A stretch of DNA of 64,000 bases, taken from assembly GCA_023386155.1 (NCBI GenBank), contig JAEWKH010000021.1, positions 1 to 64,000 of the forward strand, in the 5' to 3' direction. The stretch comes from Pseudomonadota bacterium. Lineage in GTDB: Bacteria > Pseudomonadota > Alphaproteobacteria > Rhizobiales > Beijerinckiaceae. A model generated the notes under the pieces. That model ran no database searches, was not told the DNA's origin, and worked only from the letters and a program-made list of their open reading frames with translations. Every line of letters starts with the position of its first letter. The stretch's first letter is position 1. The position numbers and the translations under genes were made by a program. Below, in pieces: positions 51,751 to 61,400 of this stretch.

Positions 51751-53963
51751 AGTTTACTCCCCAGTGACTGGTCCGAACCGAAGACTGGAATTTTGCGGGA
51801 TTTCCGGGGTTCTGGGGGGATAGGGGCTTTCGACCCGGCGTCCTGTTCGGGAGGCGGGGCTGGCGTCAGTTCCTGTGAAGGCAAGGCAGGGGATTGCTGA
51901 AAGAAGGGATCCAGCCGCTGGCCCGCGGGTAAGGCTGGCCCGATATTGCCGTCATGATCGATATCGGCAAAGTAATGCGCCGTATCGATCCCAAGAGAGC
52001 GTGCAAACAGGGTTCGGGACTGGATCGAGAGTGCGTCGGGAGCCGACGATCGGATCATCTCGTGCAGATGATGCGCAGCATTCATCCAATCGGATGTCCC
52101 GTCGCTCTTGCCAAACATGCGTTCGGCGTGGCGCCGGTAAAGATCGTGAATATGTAGATCGACCTTTGAGGCATAGTCCGCTTCCAGAGCATGGGCCTCG
52201 ACCCAGCTGCGGTCGCGGCCGTTGGGCAGGCGGACGAACACTTTACGCATATTCAGAGGATTGTGTTTCACTTCGACGTCGAGCACGTCGCCATGGTTGG
52301 TGCGAAGCTCGTGGAGCTCATCGCTGTAGTACCACAGACCCCTGTATCGGACTCCTCTATGATCGAGCCGCTGTTCTAATCTGCCCTTACGGACGATCCC
52401 AAAGATGCGGTCGAGATCGGTCCCGCGCTCGAGAAACTCGGGCTTCATGATGCGGGTGCCTTCCAGCCATCGGTCGTGCCGGCTCATCGTGGCATTCTCA
52501 GGCTTACGATGGTGGTAGTGGTCGAGGAAGTGATGGAGGACAAGGAGAAGATGCCGGAATCCCATCACCGCGTTCTTGGCCGGATCGTACTCACTGATGT
52601 CGAACCGTCGCCCGATGTCGAGCACGAACCCGCTCATGTGCTTAAGCCAGGTCTCGTTCGCGATCCTGAAGGCTCCCTCAACCTGCCCCTTCACCCAGGG
52701 CATGCGCGCCGGCGTAAAGCGGTAGCCGATATCGATGTTGCCACAAATCTCCGCGATGGAGTTGGAGTGAGCCTGCAGGCTGTTGTCGAAGATGACCATT
52801 CTCGGTACGCCCGAGTAGATGAAGGGCCGGGCGATCGTCGGGTACTCGGCCTGAATATAGCTCTTGCGCGAGCAGGCGTGGCGTAAGACGGCGGCGAAAA
52901 CCATGTCGGAGGGCGGCGAAAATCCGAGGTAGAAGCCGACGATACAATCTGAATACTCATCGACCAGCCAGGCAAGCCATGGACGTCCTAAGGGGATGCC
53001 GAGCGCCTCGTGTACGACGAAAGTGGGGAGGCGGGTCTCGTCGAACTGTACGATGGACAGGCAACCGTCAGGCACCTGTTCCGGGTTCGGGTAGCGGTAC
53101 CGCTGCTTGGTTTCCGCATAGCCATAAGCTGCGATGTCCCGTAGGAACTTCGGAAAGGTCTTGTAGATCTTGTAAAAGACAGGGCGGCTCGGAACCCGCA
53201 GGTTGAGGATCTCCGGCTCTATCAGCTGCCTTTTCTCAATCTCCAGCTTTGATTTGGCGATGATGTCATTCATGGCCACAAGCGGTTTCCGCCCCACCTT
53301 CCCCCTGGCCTTTGCCTCATGCAGCTTGATCGCGATCACGTCTCGGATGATGTCGCGGGCCTCCAGTGCAAGCTGGTTGCGATTGCCCCGGCCCTGCAGA
53401 TCGCCGGCGAGATCGTTTCGATGCTGGCCTGTGTGCAGAAGACTGCGCCATTCGTAATAAGCCGAGACACAGATAGATTGCTCCTTGCCCAGGATCTCGA
53501 GACCGAGTCGACGTCCGAGTTGTTCCAGTTTCTGCGACAAAACTGTCTCGGGCTTTTTCTTGCCGCGCTTAAAGACCAGCTCGCCTTCGACCCTGATCGG
53601 GACATTGCGCAAACCCGGCGATGTCTCCTCGTCGACAGCGCGCAAGACCGCAAGACGAAATTGGATCGTTGCCTTGTCCTTGGGATTGAGGTCGGAGAAA
53701 GGGATATCGCGCCGGCGCTGCTGCCGCTGGGATCGTGGTGTCTCCGGCTGCTCACCGTCATCGCTAAAGTCGCCTTGGAGGAAGCCCTCATCATATAGCT
53801 TGTCCAACTCATGAACGAGGAAGCGCTCCTGGAGCGGCTCTGGATCATTGCGATTGGCGACAATCCAGCTATCCCGCCCGCCTGCTGCGATCTGAGCGAT
53901 GAACTTGTAAGGCACTCCTTTGAGGAAAAATGGAACTCCTGGCGCAAACTCGAACTTTCTCAT
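51747..53963 (-). CDS. tnsB: TnsB-family DDE transposase
   Basis: A 738-residue transposase that cuts the 3' ends and joins them to target DNA. N-terminal DNA-binding region (residues about 1-290), an rve/integrase core with the DDE triad Asp308 (QFDET), Asp393 (IFDNS) and Glu429 (KGQVEG), a Mu-B-like beta barrel, and a Pro-rich C-terminal tail that in Tn7 contacts TnsC. It overlaps both tnsA and tnsC by 4 bp, so the three are coupled. Confidence 0.9.
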   Translation of the reverse strand: MRKFEFAPGVPFFLKGVPYKFIAQIAAGGRDSWIVANRNDPEPLQERFLVHELDKLYDEGFLQGDFSDDGEQPETPRSQRQQRRRDIPFSDLNPKDKATIQFRLAVLRAVDEETSPGLRNVPIRVEGELVFKRGKKKPETVLSQKLEQLGRRLGLEILGKEQSICVSAYYEWRSLLHTGQHRNDLAGDLQGRGNRNQLALEARDIIRDVIAIKLHEAKARGKVGRKPLVAMNDIIAKSKLEIEKRQLIEPEILNLRVPSRPVFYKIYKTFPKFLRDIAAYGYAETKQRYRYPNPEQVPDGCLSIVQFDETRLPTFVVHEALGIPLGRPWLAWLVDEYSDCIVGFYLGFSPPSDMVFAAVLRHACSRKSYIQAEYPTIARPFIYSGVPRMVIFDNSLQAHSNSIAEICGNIDIGYRFTPARMPWVKGQVEGAFRIANETWLKHMSGFVLDIGRRFDISEYDPAKNAVMGFRHLLLVLHHFLDHYHHRKPENATMSRHDRWLEGTRIMKPEFLERGTDLDRIFGIVRKGRLEQRLDHRGVRYRGLWYYSDELHELRTNHGDVLDVEVKHNPLNMRKVFVRLPNGRDRSWVEAHALEADYASKVDLHIHDLYRRHAERMFGKSDGTSDWMNAAHHLHEMIRSSAPDALSIQSRTLFARSLGIDTAHYFADIDHDGNIGPALPAGQRLDPFFQQSPALPSQELTPAPPPEQDAGSKAPIPPEPRKSRKIPVFGSDQSLGSKL

Positions 53964-54901
53964 TCGTAGGCCTCCGGTGGTAAAGCGTTCCGGTCCCAGG
54001 CTCGGTAGCCGGGGCCGAGGCGAACGCGAAATTGCATGTCAAGCGAGACGTCGAGCGAGACCGGAACGAGGAAGAGGTGGCGCAGGAGGTGATGGACGTG
54101 CCTCTGTTCAAGCTCCGGAAAGCAGGCAAGGATGTCTCCGACGCTGAGTGTTTCCGCACGCTTGAAAAGTGCTTTCACCCCATCCATCGTGGCGCGCGCC
54201 GGGCGAGGGGCATGCCTGTCACGGTAGATGCCAGTGATCGTCTGCCATCGCGGCGCTCGCCGCAGATGCCGTTCGGTCACGACGCGATAGCCGTAGCCTA
54301 AGCCATTCAAGGCTTGACCGATTGCGGGCCAGCGTCGTTCGTTTTCCGGGAGCGCCGCATGCTTCTCGTACTTGACTTCCCAGAATTCAGGGATTGGGCG
54401 ACATAGCCGAAAGAGGTCGAGCTTGTGGCGTTTTGGTTGGCCGTCGAGCTGGTACCGCAGCCAGATGGGCTGTTCGAGGAAGGCCTCGACGTCCGGGTCG
54501 AGTTCGCTATCGAGAAATGCATCGAACTCGTTGTTGGCCGCACCCCGCATGACCCGCATCGACTTCAGGCTCGGGAAGCGGTTCTGGAAGCCGAAACGGT
54601 TGCTGCGCGGAGAGCGTCCAATCTTCATCGTGGGAGCGTCGAGAAAGTCCCATGTGAAGAGGGGGTGGCGTCGGGTCACTGCTGCTCCGGGCAGAGGCGC
54701 GCGATCGGGCGTCGGCAGCCAGGTCCGCTCGACGGGTTCTGGCGAGCGCGGCACGACAGCCGGAGGAGGGGCCATCGTGAACAGGAGTTCGAACAAAGTG
54801 GCGCAGTCGAGTGCATCGGTATCGCCCAGACTATCCTGCCATGGGTGTGCCCCTTCCGTGGGACTGTGGAGTTGTTCGTGGGAGTAGATGCGCGGTCTCA
54901 T
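53960..54901 (-). CDS. tnsA: TnsA-family transposition endonuclease
   Basis: A 313-residue restriction-like nuclease that cuts the 5' ends so the element leaves as a linear molecule. The ATG at 54901 is chosen because GGAGG lies 5 bases before it; the frame is open further upstream but overlaps the preceding gene. Candidate active-site residues: Glu125 (ANNEFD), Asp162 (HKLDLF) and Glu175/Lys177 (FWEVK), with EQPIWLRY between, as in TnsA. The first 100 residues are not recognised. Confidence 0.85.
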   Translation of the reverse strand: MRPRIYSHEQLHSPTEGAHPWQDSLGDTDALDCATLFELLFTMAPPPAVVPRSPEPVERTWLPTPDRAPLPGAAVTRRHPLFTWDFLDAPTMKIGRSPRSNRFGFQNRFPSLKSMRVMRGAANNEFDAFLDSELDPDVEAFLEQPIWLRYQLDGQPKRHKLDLFRLCRPIPEFWEVKYEKHAALPENERRWPAIGQALNGLGYGYRVVTERHLRRAPRWQTITGIYRDRHAPRPARATMDGVKALFKRAETLSVGDILACFPELEQRHVHHLLRHLFLVPVSLDVSLDMQFRVRLGPGYRAWDRNALPPEAYE

Positions 54902-54932
54902 CCATGCCTCCAGGAAATGCCTTAGGCGGCCA

Positions 54933-55493
54933 TCATCGGAGTGGTCTGCGGGGTGTGTGTCGGCGCTTGAGCCACTTGAGCAAACACCGCGTGATCGCCT
55001 CATTCTCCTTGAGGACAAGGGCACGCATTGCTGCCGCATCGACCTTTTGAGGCGTCCCCTCTGTCAGCCTGAGAGCCCGGCGTCTTTTCCGCAAGCGCCA
55101 GCGGAGCTTACGGAGGGCAGGGTCGCGGGCGGCCGACCGGCGCCATTGATCCAGATGGTCGTCGACTTCCTTGGCGACCACGAGGCGGGCCTCCTCGCGG
55201 GTGAGCCCCTCGTACCCGTTGACCTTCAGAAGTCGTTCGTAATCCGTCAGATCATGCCGCGCCGAATTGGTTGCCAGGAGCGCGCACACCGCACCAAGAC
55301 GGCCGAAGTGGCCTTTGCACCTTGCACGCTCGACAAGCGAGCAGCGCCGCAGTTCGGGGCAGCCCGGATACATGGCCTCGAAATAAACCTGCAACTGGGC
55401 GAGAAATGTATCTTGATCGTCCCGGCTTCCTATCGATCTCGGGGGACCGGGATCTTCAGGCCGGTGTGTGCTCGGGGCGGTTTGCGGGGACAC
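54933..55493 (-). CDS. Unknown protein upstream of tnsA
   Basis: A 186-residue basic protein with GTG start at 55493 (GGGAG upstream) and stop 31 bp before tnsA. It is Arg-rich towards the C-terminus (LRWRLRKRRRALRL, RCLLKWLKRRH). The middle (CPELRRCSLVERARCKGHFGRL) has three cysteines and a histidine, possibly metal binding. No family recognised. Same strand and spacing suggest it belongs to the transposition operon. Confidence 0.6.
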   Translation of the reverse strand: MSPQTAPSTHRPEDPGPPRSIGSRDDQDTFLAQLQVYFEAMYPGCPELRRCSLVERARCKGHFGRLGAVCALLATNSARHDLTDYERLLKVNGYEGLTREEARLVVAKEVDDHLDQWRRSAARDPALRKLRWRLRKRRRALRLTEGTPQKVDAAAMRALVLKENEAITRCLLKWLKRRHTPRRPLR

Positions 55494-55538
55494 GTGACCA
55501 TCTCCCTTGTGCCCGCGCGGGCTTTTTGGAGCCCGGCG

Positions 55539-55994
55539 CTAGTCGATTCCGAAGTCTTCCTTTTGCCTGACGATAAAGCCCGCAAACGCGTCTCTGTCCG
55601 GGCGGGCCTCGAGTTCGCTGAGGAGATCGGACACGACCTCCTTCGTTGGAGACGATGCATTTGAGCCGTCGCGAAGCCACGCCTCAAAGAGGTTGATCAG
55701 AGGCTGGGCGGCCATCGTCCTCACATCGGTCCTGCTTGGAGGCATCCCATTGCCCGTGATGTTGGCATCATGTGGCTCCCAGGAGGCATTGCGACCGAAG
55801 CTGTGTTCAATCGCGGCTCTCACCACGTCGAGTTCGACCGGGACGTGGATTGTTCGCCCGGTTGCGGTCAGCCAGGTTTCGTTTCGATAGCCGTCGAAAT
55901 CGCTGAGCCACTGGATACTGGCAATTTTCACGAGATGGCGGCATCCGTCCGCATCGGTGAACTCAAGATACTGTCGGTTGCGGCTCACTTTCAT
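55539..55994 (-). CDS. Unknown protein at head of transposition operon
   Basis: A 151-residue acidic protein starting MKVSRNRQYLEFTD. The first 70 residues look like a beta-rich domain (KIASIQWLSDFDGYRNETW, TATGRTIHVPVELDV). The rest is helical. 45 bp before the next gene. No family recognised. It is the first gene after the candidate right end and could be a regulator or accessory transposition factor. Confidence 0.55.
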   Translation of the reverse strand: MKVSRNRQYLEFTDADGCRHLVKIASIQWLSDFDGYRNETWLTATGRTIHVPVELDVVRAAIEHSFGRNASWEPHDANITGNGMPPSRTDVRTMAAQPLINLFEAWLRDGSNASSPTKEVVSDLLSELEARPDRDAFAGFIVRQKEDFGID

Positions 55995-56139
55995 GAAAGG
56001 ACCCCACCATTACTGCGGCATTGCTCGTCAATGCGCACCTAAAGGATGTGTATAAAGCCGGTCTGTTGTGAACAGGAAAAGTAAAATTTGGTTAATGCGC
56101 GCTAGGACATTGGCATAAAATATCATCAGAAGCAGGAGT

Positions 56140-56175
56140 CCGAAATAAAACGTGGTTTAATTACAATCTATTTCG
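56140..56175 (-). repeat. Candidate right-end repeat of Tn7-like element
   Basis: Read on the minus strand: CGAAATAGATTG at the outer side and ACGTTTTATTTCGG at the inner side, 36 bp, inverted relative to 46225-46260. The AAACGTGGTTT core at 56148-56158 also occurs at 46241-46251 in the same orientation. The surrounding 55995-56370 is AT-rich and has no gene. Confidence 0.4.
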
Positions 56176-56370
56176 CTTCATGGCGTTTCAAAACCCTCCG
56201 CTGCTTCTCTTGTTCTGACAGTACGGTCGGAGAGAGGGGAGAGGATGACTTTGAATTTTGACTTTGTGGCTTTCGAACTAGCCAGTTTCGGGCAGAAGAT
56301 CACAAATCGAACGCCGCACCCGTGGCGTGTGATCGCATAGGAAAAATGGCAGCCCTGCCTTTACGATGCA

Positions 56371-56613
56371 ATGTCTGAAGTAGCCACCACAAGAGAGCCC
56401 TTCGCTGGTAGCAACTTCCCTCGTGTCGACCTATCCGCCTACTGTGTGACAATCGACCATCACGTACCTGCTGACTGCTTGCACGGCATCGACCGCTTTC
56501 ACAATCTGGGAAGCGTCCGCACTGCCCGTAGGCCTTTCGACAACTTCAATGGCCGCTCTTTCATGGATCCTGAGTTGATGATGTGCCTGCTCATTCATTT
56601 ATCGTGGCGATAG
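56371..56613 (+). pseudogene. Remnant of IS1182-type transposase (N-terminal piece)
   Basis: An 80-codon frame whose second half (HHVPADCLHGIDRFHNL, PFDNFNGRSFMDPELMM) matches the N-terminal DUF772-type region of IS1182/IS5-like transposases: VPADxLxxID..., G-R-x-x-x-DPELM. It stops after that region. The catalytic part is absent and no terminal inverted repeats are evident, so this is a degraded insertion. Confidence 0.6.
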
Positions 56614-58453
56614 AGACCGACGGCGAGACCTGCGCGGACGCCTTTTAACCTCTCCCTGCTGAGCGGCAGGGTTTAGAGCAGGCCAGTCATCGAGCAGGCG
56701 ACGCCGCAAATCCGCGGCTAAACCGGGACTCCTCACGTAGATTCCGATCTCATCCTGCGGAGCATCGCTCCGCGTGTCCGCCGACGACCAGTTCAGGCTG
56801 GTGATCACGACATGGTCCTCATCCCAGAGGAGAAACTTGCCATGGAGTTCACGGTCAGGGATTTGGACAAGGCGGACACCCGCTGCTGCCGCAATCCCCG
56901 AGAGATCCCGAGCATCCTGCTTCGTGACTGGTCCCGAGGGGCGAGAGTAACAAATCACGGCATCGACCGGTCTTTTCGCGGCCTTCACCATAGGCACGAT
57001 CGTGCGCGCCTCAGCCGCAACCCCAAACCGATCGCCTCCAATGACAATTGAGTGCTCGGCCGTCTCCCGAGCCTGCCGGATGAGTGCGCCATGGTCATCA
57101 CCGGCAACAATCTGCAAGCGCGCGTCTCCGCCGAGCGCCGACTGCTTCTTCAGCGTCCGGGCCAGAGTGGTCAGGTCCGCTGCAACCGGCGAACTCGTTG
57201 ACGATCCAAAGACCAACTCTGCAAACTCTTGCGCCACCTGGGCGACGGCATGCGGGTGACGCACCGCAAGGGAGGCCTCCACACGATGAAATCCGGTCGA
57301 GAGCCAGTTGCATGACCCGACGACGGCGATATGCTCTCCCTCAGGCCCCTCGCCGCGATCCGCGATCCGCGATCAGGAGCTTGGCGTGGGAACGAGTCGA
57401 ATACAAATGAACCCGCGCTCGATTGCGCAGGTGGTGATCTGTTCCGATCCGATGATTGATAGCGATCGCGGCTTCAAGGTTGGCAGTACGCGATTTCTCG
57501 TCCTTTGCGGCGCCCCAGAACATATCGATGCGAACGCCCCGCTTGGCCGCGCGCCGGAACTCGTCCTCGAGCTCGAGAAACGCGGCCTCCCGTAAGAACG
57601 TCGAGTGCATGACCACTCGTTCCCGAGCATGGCGCAGTACATCGAGCAGCAGCTCACGGTGATCGGGTCCCGTCAGGATCAGGTCCGATGGATTGATCGG
57701 TGGCGTCGACACGGGGCCGGTCAGCTCTGCACGAGCGGACGCGGGACGCCGGGTGGATCGGGCACGAATCCCCGCACCGGCCTCTGTCCCCGCGGCCGCC
57801 CGGTGGAGGGCGTTGACAAGATTGCTCGGGGCATCCAGGGGAAGCCCCTTGATCTTGTCGCCGACGATCGTAAAAAGGGCGAATTGATCCAGGGTTGCCG
57901 AGGCGTTGAAGTCAACGCTCGACAACTCCTCGTCATCGGTGAGCACCTGGTCGACGGCGCCATAGAGGTCATGGGCACTCATGTTCCCCCAGCCTCCATC
58001 GACGATGATCCGGCGCACATCGTGGTCTCTCTCGATCGTATCGAGTTCGCTTGGCCGATATGGCTTGAGATCGCGCAGTCCGAAAGCCCTCCATTCGAAC
58101 GGCTCCATGACGAACGAGACTCTTCGCGCGGTGCGTTTGATCACCGGCGGCAGGACATCAAACGTCTCGATGGCTTCGCGCCCAGCCCGGGTCGCCCGGA
58201 AGGCGGCGCCCTTCCGGGCCGCCGCCAACTCGACCCACCCAAAGCGCATCATGCGCAGAATGATCTCGTTGACCAATCGCGCGGGAAGGCATGCATCGGC
58301 GGCCAGATTTGCTGCCGTCTGCGGTTGGACAGACAGCGCCCAAAGCACCAATCGATCCACCCCGCTCCAGTGACGCCCCTTGTCGACCCATACCCGCAGC
58401 CGGGCGAGCTTGACCGGAACCGCGACCCGAATGGTGTTGCTCTTCCGGTTCAT
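56599..58453 (-). pseudogene. PLD-family nuclease with winged HTH, frame split by 7-bp repeat (switched off or phase-variable)
   Basis: ATG at 58453 overlaps the helicase stop (ATGA). The upstream part (to 57341) has a winged helix-turn-helix at residues about 21-91 and the first PLD motif HxKxxxxD (His356, Lys358, Asp363 in SHAKLLIAD), then hits a stop 8 codons after the motif because of three tandem CGCGATC units (plus strand). The downstream part (57282-56599) is in another frame and contains the second motif (HGKFLLWDEDH, SLNWSS). Removing one 7-bp unit gives a continuous 615-residue protein in which LLIAD is followed by VVGSCNWLSTGFHRVE, exactly the expected PLD context. Both halves are otherwise intact, which favours recent or reversible frameshift. 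Confidence 0.8.
57354..57374. repeat. Heptanucleotide tandem repeat (CGCGATC)x3 inside the PLD gene
   Basis: Three perfect head-to-tail copies. Because 7 is not a multiple of 3, each gain or loss shifts the frame. Two (or five) copies would keep the PLD gene open; three copies close it. Confidence 0.9.
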
Positions 58454-61400
58454 AGGGCTTTCCCGACGAGATCTGTCCATGACACGATTGAGAGCTTTTT
58501 GGTTTGGCCGTCGGGAAGATTTTCGTCTTTAAGCCGGTCAAACACGTCGATCATGGTGGCCAGGAAAGGCGGGATACCGCCTTCTTTATGGCGGCGGTAG
58601 CGCCGTCCCTGCACACGCAAAAACTCGAGACTGCCGACAATCACGAGCTGCCATTTGGCCCGGCTCAAGAGAACGTTCATCCGGCGGCGGTCCCGCAGGA
58701 TCCCAAGCGCCGCACGCCCGACATGATCGTTGTTGCGCACGAGCGAGACGACGACGAGGTCCGCTTCGCTGCCCTGGAACGAGTCCACTGTGCTTTGAAA
58801 CGCGCTGGCATTGGCGGCGGTCATGAATCCAGAAAGGTTGTCCAAATTGCCCGACAGCCGATCGTCAATAGCTCGGCCTAAGCGTTCCACCTGCTCGTTG
58901 TAAGGTGAGAGCACTGCCAGTGTGGGGGCCTTGCCATCCGCTTTGGGTTGCGGGCGGAACATTCCCAAGATCTCCAACACGGCCTTGAGTTCGGCGGGAT
59001 TGTGATAGGTTGGCAACTGTTCAGCCGCGCCGGCTTCGCTTTGCATGTAAGGGAGATCGACAAAAACGATCGGCGAGGCGGCCAGCCGCCGATCAGTGAT
59101 GGTAAACGGCGGGAGGTCGCGCTCAACCTCGTTGGCTCGCTCCGGCGCCGTTTCCAGTCTCCGCTCGTAGAAGCATTCCGATATCACAGTTGCAATCACG
59201 GGATGCATGCGGTGTTGCTGGAGGAGCTCTGTGGCAACGCGGCGGCGCCGCTGATCTGAGCGCTTTTGCCGTTCGATCTCCTGTGTCACCAGGCTTTCGA
59301 ACAGAAGCAGCACCCGCCGTGCAGCGTCACAGATCTCGCTCAAGAGTTTGTCGTCCTCCGCGGCATCGCGCAGCTCATCAAGGCCAAAGTCGCGGAAAAT
59401 GTTGCCAACCACGACATCGCACTCGTCCAATGCCTGTTTGACCCTCGTCTGGTCGGCGAGAAAGCTCCCGATGCGGTCGGTATCGAACGGTGGAAGCTGG
59501 TTATGGTCCCCAATGAGGAGGCGGCGCATCGAGAGCAGTTGCGGCGCCAGAAGTTCCGGTCCGGTCGCCTTCGCGGCCTCTTCGATGATGGCCCAGTCGA
59601 ATTGGGCGCGCTCCTCCACGAGGCGCTCGAGGTCGCCGGAATTCGTGGTTGAGAACAAGACGTTTGCCGACTGAAGCACCAGAGCCTCGAATGACCGGCG
59701 CTGGCGCAGAACCGCAGGACTAAGTTTGGTGCGAAGGTCCCCGGTGACCGCGGCAGCTTCCTTCATCTCGCTCAAAGAGCGCCGGATAGCGAGTGGTGCC
59801 CTGCGGGCAAGAGGGCTGCCATCAAGCTTCGCGAGATAGGCCTTAGCGCGCTCAGGCGTCTGCGCCCCTGACAGATTTGCTCCCGTGTCTGCTTTCGAAC
59901 GAACAAGGATGACTTCCTCTGATAATCCAGCTTTCTGCAGCATTTTCTGGACTGCGGCCGCGAGATGATCGAGGGCTTGGTGCGCTTGCGCGCTCAACAG
60001 CAGCCGCGCTGTGGGGTCCGCGGCCAGGGCCCGTCGCACCGTCTCGGTCACAAGCGTCGTCTTGCCGACACCGGGAGGCCCCACGACAAGTTGATTAGGC
60101 CCTGTTGACCAGATCGAACGAAGCGCCTCCTTTTTTGACTCGTCGAGTGCCTGAAAATGCGCATCCTCCTCGAGGACTTGATCGTGATAACGTCGCAGGC
60201 GCGCCCGAGGATCGGCGAGCACGGTCGCCAACTCCGCTTGCGTTTCCAAAACGCTAAGCATCCGCAGCCGGCGCTTCAGCACCTGCTCGGTCCCGGTATC
60301 ATCAACTTTCCGCAGATGAAGCTGCGTCGAGGGAGGCACCGCGCCGTCGATGACCTGGAATTCATACACCCATCGATTGTGCTTCTGCATCACGCGAAGG
60401 AAGCGCACGCTTACGGACGCACGAGCGGTCCCGCCCAAACCGCCGGAGTCCGACAATTGCCACTCCGCGTCAAAGTCGGCCTGTTCGTGCTGAAACAAAC
60501 GGCGCATCAGGCGGTGCGGATCGTCGACCCGCAGGGCCTCATTGAGACGAGCACGTTGCTCGGCATCGCTCGGGACAAGGTTGACGACTGTTCGATTCCC
60601 TTGACGGCGCGGTGCGTCGAGAACCTCGACTGGAACAATTTCCGCGGACCTGAACAAAGCCTCCGCAACCTGGGCGAGAAGCAGGCCCCGTCGAACCGCT
60701 ACCGTTGGATCGTCATCCTTCTGATCAGGCGCAAACGCAGCGCTCCAGTCCAAGGCATCGCTGCGCAACTCCTGTAGCCGCCGGGAGGCGGCACCAAAGC
60801 GCAAGATCTCAATCCGATTTGCGGGGATCTCCAGCGCCTGTCGCCGCCCGAGTTGAACCTGCCGGCGCGGTCGCGCCGCGTTGGTGCTGGCAATCGCCCA
60901 GGTCTCGTCAGAACCAGCTTGCCGGAACGGCTGCAGCGTGTAGACCAACGTCTCCGTGAGAAGGAAGAGTTCTCCACGCGTGGTGCGGATGAGCTCCGCG
61001 CCGGTTTCGATATCGGCCTGGACGAACTCTGTCTGGGCATCGACATCATCAATGTCGAACGCATCGTTGGAAGCTGTCGTGAGCGCACTGGACAGTTTAC
61101 TTGTTTCCCCCAGCCGAAGGGCCAGCACATAGCGACTGTTGTCGGCGCGGGCTTCCGCTTCCAACTCATTGACCACTGTGTCAACCCGGCTCATGACAAG
61201 AGGTGCATCCAGGGCGCGGTTGCGCTCCGGCCGAATGAGGGCCCGCACGAGATCGATTTCAGCGGCCCGCAGTTCGAGGCTCGGCCGGCCCGTGACAAAA
61301 GCCAGCTCCTCCTCATCGAGCCGCCCAGGATCAAGACCGAGCAGGTCTGCCGTGATCAGGCCGAGGGCCCGCCAGTCATCCAGAAACGAGAACACCATGG

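Larger units (their letters stand above)
46225..56220. mobile_element. Tn7-like transposon (tnsA, tnsB, tnsC, tniQ), ends approximate
   Basis: The minus-strand module orf186-tnsA-tnsB-tnsC-tniQ encodes a full cut-and-paste Tn7-type machinery. Candidate end sequences flank it at 46225-46260 and 56140-56175. A possible outer right terminus is the ACA of TTGTTCTGACA at 56210-56220, since Tn7-family ends read TGT..ACA. The matching left TGT and a 5-bp duplication were not found, so coordinates are provisional. Orientation fits Tn7: tnsA nearest one end, cargo beyond tniQ, here only a few small genes (46465-47720). No CRISPR or Cas component is present. Confidence 0.5.

Noticed and set aside
48482..55039. 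CRISPR-associated transposon (CAST).
   Set aside because: TnsA/B/C and TniQ are present, but there is no Cas12k, Cascade gene or repeat-spacer array anywhere in the window, and the TniQ is long with its own DNA-binding-like tail.
56599..58453. Assignment of the PLD gene to DISARM (drmC).
   Set aside because: DISARM also needs drmA, drmB and a methylase, none of which is present. The protein is also longer and carries a winged HTH.
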